From Peromyscus leucopus (lineage: Eukaryota; Chordata; Mammalia; Rodentia; Cricetidae), in NCBI RefSeq assembly GCF_004664715.2, contig NC_051073.1, forward strand, positions 58,631,879 to 58,695,878: DNA of 64,000 bases, in the 5' to 3' direction. The notes beneath the pieces are model-generated. The model saw nothing but the letters and a program-made list of their open reading frames with translations, made no database searches and was not told the DNA's origin. Below, in pieces: positions 60,738 through 64,000 of this stretch. The translations under genes and the position numbers were made by a program. Every line of letters starts with the position of its first letter. The first letter of the stretch is position 1.

Positions 60738-61047
60738 AAAAATCTTTTATTCATTCATTCATTTATGTAGGCTGTGAGTTTGTGCATGGTGTGTGTTTGT
60801 GTGGTATTTGGGTGTTCATGTATCAGGAGGATCACACCCCTCCTTATTCCCTTGAGACAGTCGTTCAATGAATCTGTATCTGCAGCTAGTAGGCACTATC
60901 AAATCCACCTGTCTCCAGCTCTCTCCCACAGTGCTAAGCCTATGTGACTATACATGGCTTTTAAATATGGGCACTAGAGATTAAAATCCAGATCTTCATG
61001 CTTGTGCAGCATGTGTTCTCATCCACTGAGCCATTGCCCCAGTTCCC
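60738..61047 (-). mobile_element. B4/RSINE1-type SINE
   Basis: 'ttttattcattcattcattt', 'aatccacctgtctccagctc', 'gattaaaatccagatcttca', 'cttgtgcagcatgtgttctc', 'gagccattgccccag'. Confidence 0.65.
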
Positions 61048-61049
61048 TA

Positions 61050-61445
61050 GAAAGTGTTGGAAGTCTATTTGGTTTCTTATTTTCTTATATGAATTTTTTT
61101 AATTTCTTGAGTTACTGAAATAGTTTGAACCTGTAAAACAAAGCCAAATAATAAAGATAGCTCTTTTTCCTGATTTTAATGGGAGTGATTATAGCTTTTG
61201 CTCTTTATTATGTACATTGCTATTTTTGTAAATATTTTCAATCTTTGTGTAATTTCCTTCTAATTTTATTTTTATAAGATGTTATATTAACTACTAAAGT
61301 TCCTCAGATGGTTTTCTAGAAACCATTGATATATCATGTTTCAATTCTTCAATTTGTTAATGTAATAATACTGTCAATATACATCCTGACACTGAATTAT
61401 CATTGTGTTAATTTAGATGAGGTTAGGTAGTTCATTGCATATAGT
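61050..61445 (-). mobile_element. Probable very old L1 ORF2 remnant
   Basis: 'ttaatgggagtgattatagc', 'cttcaatttgttaatgtaat', 'tatacatcctgacactgaat' echo an antisense ORF2 segment farther 5' than the part at 59100-60730. Heavily decayed. Confidence 0.4.
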
Positions 61446-61449
61446 ATTG

Positions 61450-62445
61450 AGTTTTGAATTATTTTTAATTGAATCATGTACTTTAGCCATATTTATCCCC
61501 ATCTTATTTCTTTCCTTTATTCTCCCTTCTCCAGCTCACTTCTAGGAATCTCCCCCCGCTTTCATATCATGTGTGTGTATGTGTGTATATACAAGTGATT
61601 TTGTGTATTTATAAAGAATTATAGGAACTAAAAGTCATAGAAAACATATTTGACTTTTTATGGTTGAGTTAATTCACTTAATATGATTATCTCTAGTTGC
61701 ATCAATCACTCTTTTCCAAAGAATACAATTTCATATTCTTTATGGCTGAATAAAACTCCAGTGTATATGTATGTCATATATTCTTTACACATTCATCTAT
61801 TAGCAGATACCTAGACCAATTAATTCCATGATGTGGCTATTGTGAATAGAGCTGTAATAGACATGCATATTCAGGTGTCTCTGTAGTATACTGCCTTAGA
61901 GTCCTTAAGGTATATTCCCAGAAGTGATATAGCTGTATCATATGATAACTCTATGCTTAGGGTTTTTTTTTTTTGAACCTCCATATGGATTTTCATAATG
62001 TTAGGACCAATTTACATCCCCATCAGCAGCGTATAAAGATTTTCTTTCCCTGGCATCTTCTCCAACAATTGTTGTTGCTTGTTTACTTAATGATAGCTAT
62101 TTAGATTGAAGTTTAGAAGCTGTTTAGATTTATTTCCTGATGGCTAAGGATGTTGAATATATTCTCATATGTTTTCTGGCTTTTTTTGTGCTTTATCATT
62201 TGAGAACTATCTGTTTATGTTATCCCCCATTCATTGATTAGCTTTTTATTGTTTGGCTTTTATGAGTTCTTTATATAGTCTAGATATTAATCCTCTGACA
62301 GTTGTATAGATAGAAAAGATTTTTCTCCTGTTTGGAAGGTTGTATCTTTATTCAATTAACTGTTTATTTTACTAGGAAGAAACTTTTTAACTTCATGTAA
62401 ACCTATTTTCAATTCTTGGTAGTATTTTCTGAGCAGTTAGAGACT
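61450..62445 (-). mobile_element. Old L1 ORF2 3' part
   Basis: Antisense: 'tctctagttgcatcaatcac', 'tatggctgaataaaactcca', 'gaagtgatatagctgtatca', 'tttacatccccatcagcagc', 'tagatattaatcctctgaca'. A second, independent copy of the ORF2 end seen at 59460-60060. Confidence 0.8.
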
Positions 62446-62449
62446 CTCC

Positions 62450-62856
62450 TGCTTAGTTTCAACTATCAACTTGACACTGCCTAGAGTTATCTAAGGGAGT
62501 TTCAATAAGGGCATTGTCTCCACCCCATTGACCTGTGGGCATGTCTGTAGGGCATTTTCTTGATTGCTAATTGATGTAGGATGGTTCAGTCCACTGTGGG
62601 AGTTACTATCCCTAAACTGGAAGTCCTGGACTGTATAAGAAAGCTAGCTAAGCAGAAGTCAGGGAGTTCAGTGGGAGCTAGCTAGTAAGTATTTTTCCTC
62701 CATGGTTTTAGCCTCTGCTCCTGCTTGAGTTTTTGCTCTGCCCTGACTTCCCTCAGTGATGGGTTAGGATTGGAAGTGTAAGCCAAATAAACTGTTTCCT
62801 CCAAGCTGCTTTTGTTCATTGTGTTTATCACATTAACAAAAAGTAGACTGGAACAG
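62450..62856 (+). mobile_element. MaLR-like solo LTR, copy D
   Basis: 'tatcaacttgacactgccta', 'ggcattttcttgattgctaa', 'ccactgtgggagttactatc', 'actgtataagaaagctagct', 'gtgtaagccaaataaactgt' (AATAAA signal), 'tttatcacattaac'. Most complete of the four copies. Confidence 0.62.
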
Positions 62857-62949
62857 GGTACATCCTAGAAAGTTCTTGCCTCTGTTTATATCTTGAGGTG
62901 TTTTCTACTAAAAGTTTTAGAATTTTAATTCTAAGATCAATTTAACTTT

Positions 62950-63142
62950 TATTTAAATGTATATGTCTGTGTGGGCTTGTGCACATGTGTGCAGGTACCC
63001 ATAGAGGCCTGAAGAGGGTATTGAAACCCCTGGAGCTGGAGTAATAGCCAGTTGTGAGTCTCTAAAAATGGGGTGTTGGGAACCAAACTCAGGTCCCCTG
63101 ACAGCAAGAGTTCTTAACTGCTGAGCTTTTTCTCTAGGTCCC
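62950..63142 (-). mobile_element. B3-like SINE
   Basis: 'cccatagaggcctgaagagg', 'ggaaccaaactcaggtcccc', 'caagagttcttaactgctga'. Diverged. Confidence 0.7.
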
Positions 63143-63169
63143 TAGAATTTCAAGGCTTACTATACTATC

Positions 63170-63915
63170 TTTAAAAAATATTTTTATTATTAAAATAAAT
63201 TTTAAATTTAAATATATTTTGAATATATTCATCCCCTCTCCCAAGTCCTTCCAGATCCTCTGCTCTTCCCTGCACACCTAACTTCAAATTTTTCTAAAAA
63301 AAAAACAAAAAACCAAAAACACAATACAACAACAAAACCTCCCAAAACTAAGAAAACAAAATAAAAAACAACACCCAACAGGAAAAAACAAAAACACCAA
63401 ACTACAACCAAATAAAAGTACACAAAAAAAAACCCTGGAGTCTATTATCTGTGGTTAAACTATTCCTGAACAAGAGGCCTTCCCTGGAGTGGTTGAGGTA
63501 CACAGTGTCACTCTATTGGAGAAAACTGATTTTCCTCTACTGGCAGGTATAAATAACAGTTCAGTTGTTACCTTTACCCTAGTGGCTAGGTTTCATTGAT
63601 TCATTTAGTTTTTTAAAAAATAAAATATAATAAGATAAAACACCTATCACATCATAGTTGGACAAGACAAACCAACAGAAAAAAAAAAAGAGCCCAAGAG
63701 AAGGCACAAGAATCAGAGACATACTCAGGACTCCCATAAAAACACTAAACTGGAAGCCATAATATATATGCAGAGGACCTGATGCAGACCTATGAAAACC
63801 CTGTGCATGCTGCTTCAGTCTCTGTGAGTTTGTATGAGCTTTGTTTATTTTGATTTAGAGGGCCTTGTTCTCCTGGTATCTTCCATCCTCTCTGGCCTTT
63901 ACACTCTTTCTGCCT
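63170..63915 (-). mobile_element. L1 3'-UTR fragment (Lx-like)
   Basis: 'atattcatcccctctcccaa', a long A/C-rich tract (63295-63432), 'ttggagaaaactgattttcc', 'catcctctctggcctttaca'. Parallel to 37025-37660. A minus-strand hydrophobic frame (63229-63423) is the complement of the A/C tract, not a gene. Confidence 0.6.
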
Positions 63916-63917
63916 CC

Positions 63918-64000
63918 TTGTCTTAGGGTTTCTATTACCATGAAGAGATACCATGGCCATGGCAACTCTTATAAATGAAAACATTTAATTGGGGTGGCTC
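63918..64000 (-). mobile_element. Start of an LTR-like rodent repeat cut by the window edge
   Basis: 'tgtcttagggtttctattac', 'catgaagagataccatggcc', 'aaacatttaattggggtggc' is the familiar left end of a common rodent dispersed repeat. It continues beyond 64000. Confidence 0.5.

Noticed and set aside
63229..63423. Hydrophobic minus-strand frame resembling a membrane peptide
   Set aside because: It is the complement of an A/C-rich L1 3'-UTR tract, giving a Phe/Val-rich product by composition only.

Overview
The window is mammalian nuclear DNA from a muroid rodent, most likely a cricetid (hamster, vole or deer-mouse group). B1, B2/B3, B4 and ID SINEs, rodent-type L1s and MaLR-like LTRs are all present. 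The B1 copies carry the 3' half typical of cricetids ('gcaaagctacacagagaaaccctgtct'-type, seen at 18971-19142, 44620-44789 and 49521-49672), and two solo LTRs resemble families I associate with cricetid genomes. There are no operons, phage or CRISPR arrays.

One protein-coding gene is supported. A CpG island at about 25081-25960 is followed by a coding exon (26613-26806, ATG at 26621, donor at 26807). It encodes a 62-residue N-terminus beginning MKKFNFRKVLDGLTASS, which I recognise as tomosyn-2 (STXBP5L), a syntaxin-binding regulator of exocytosis. Everything from 26807 to 64000 is its first coding intron on the + strand; I see no second coding exon. Positions 1-25080 are upstream flanking DNA with no gene I can support.

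The rest is transposon-derived or plain AT-rich sequence. Upstream (1-25 kb): a 5'-inverted L1 (298-1239), two MaLR-like LTRs, a solo LTR with a 6-bp target duplication (14356-14741), an MLT1-type LTR (about 21570-21952), fossil L2/MIR-type repeats and scattered SINEs. Intron (27-37 kb): SINEs and microsatellites in unique DNA. Intron (37-41 kb): a block of L1 fragments, nearly all antisense to the gene, with an ID element, a URR1-type DNA transposon and an opposite-strand L1 inserted among them. Intron (42-54 kb): mixed SINEs and LTRs.

Intron (54.5-64 kb): an L1-dominated cluster. Its centrepiece is a three-level nest. A 5'-inverted L1 (54515-58315, 15-bp duplication) contains a solo LTR (56270-57700), which contains a second, 5'-truncated L1 (56731-57668, perfect 17-bp duplication). 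No new molecular system is evident. The noteworthy content is the insertion history of the nested elements, the repeat tracts beside the STXBP5L promoter and splice acceptor, and one unidentified coding-like block (about 36550-37005, minus strand). Repeat family names are from memory of consensus sequences and were not checked by search.
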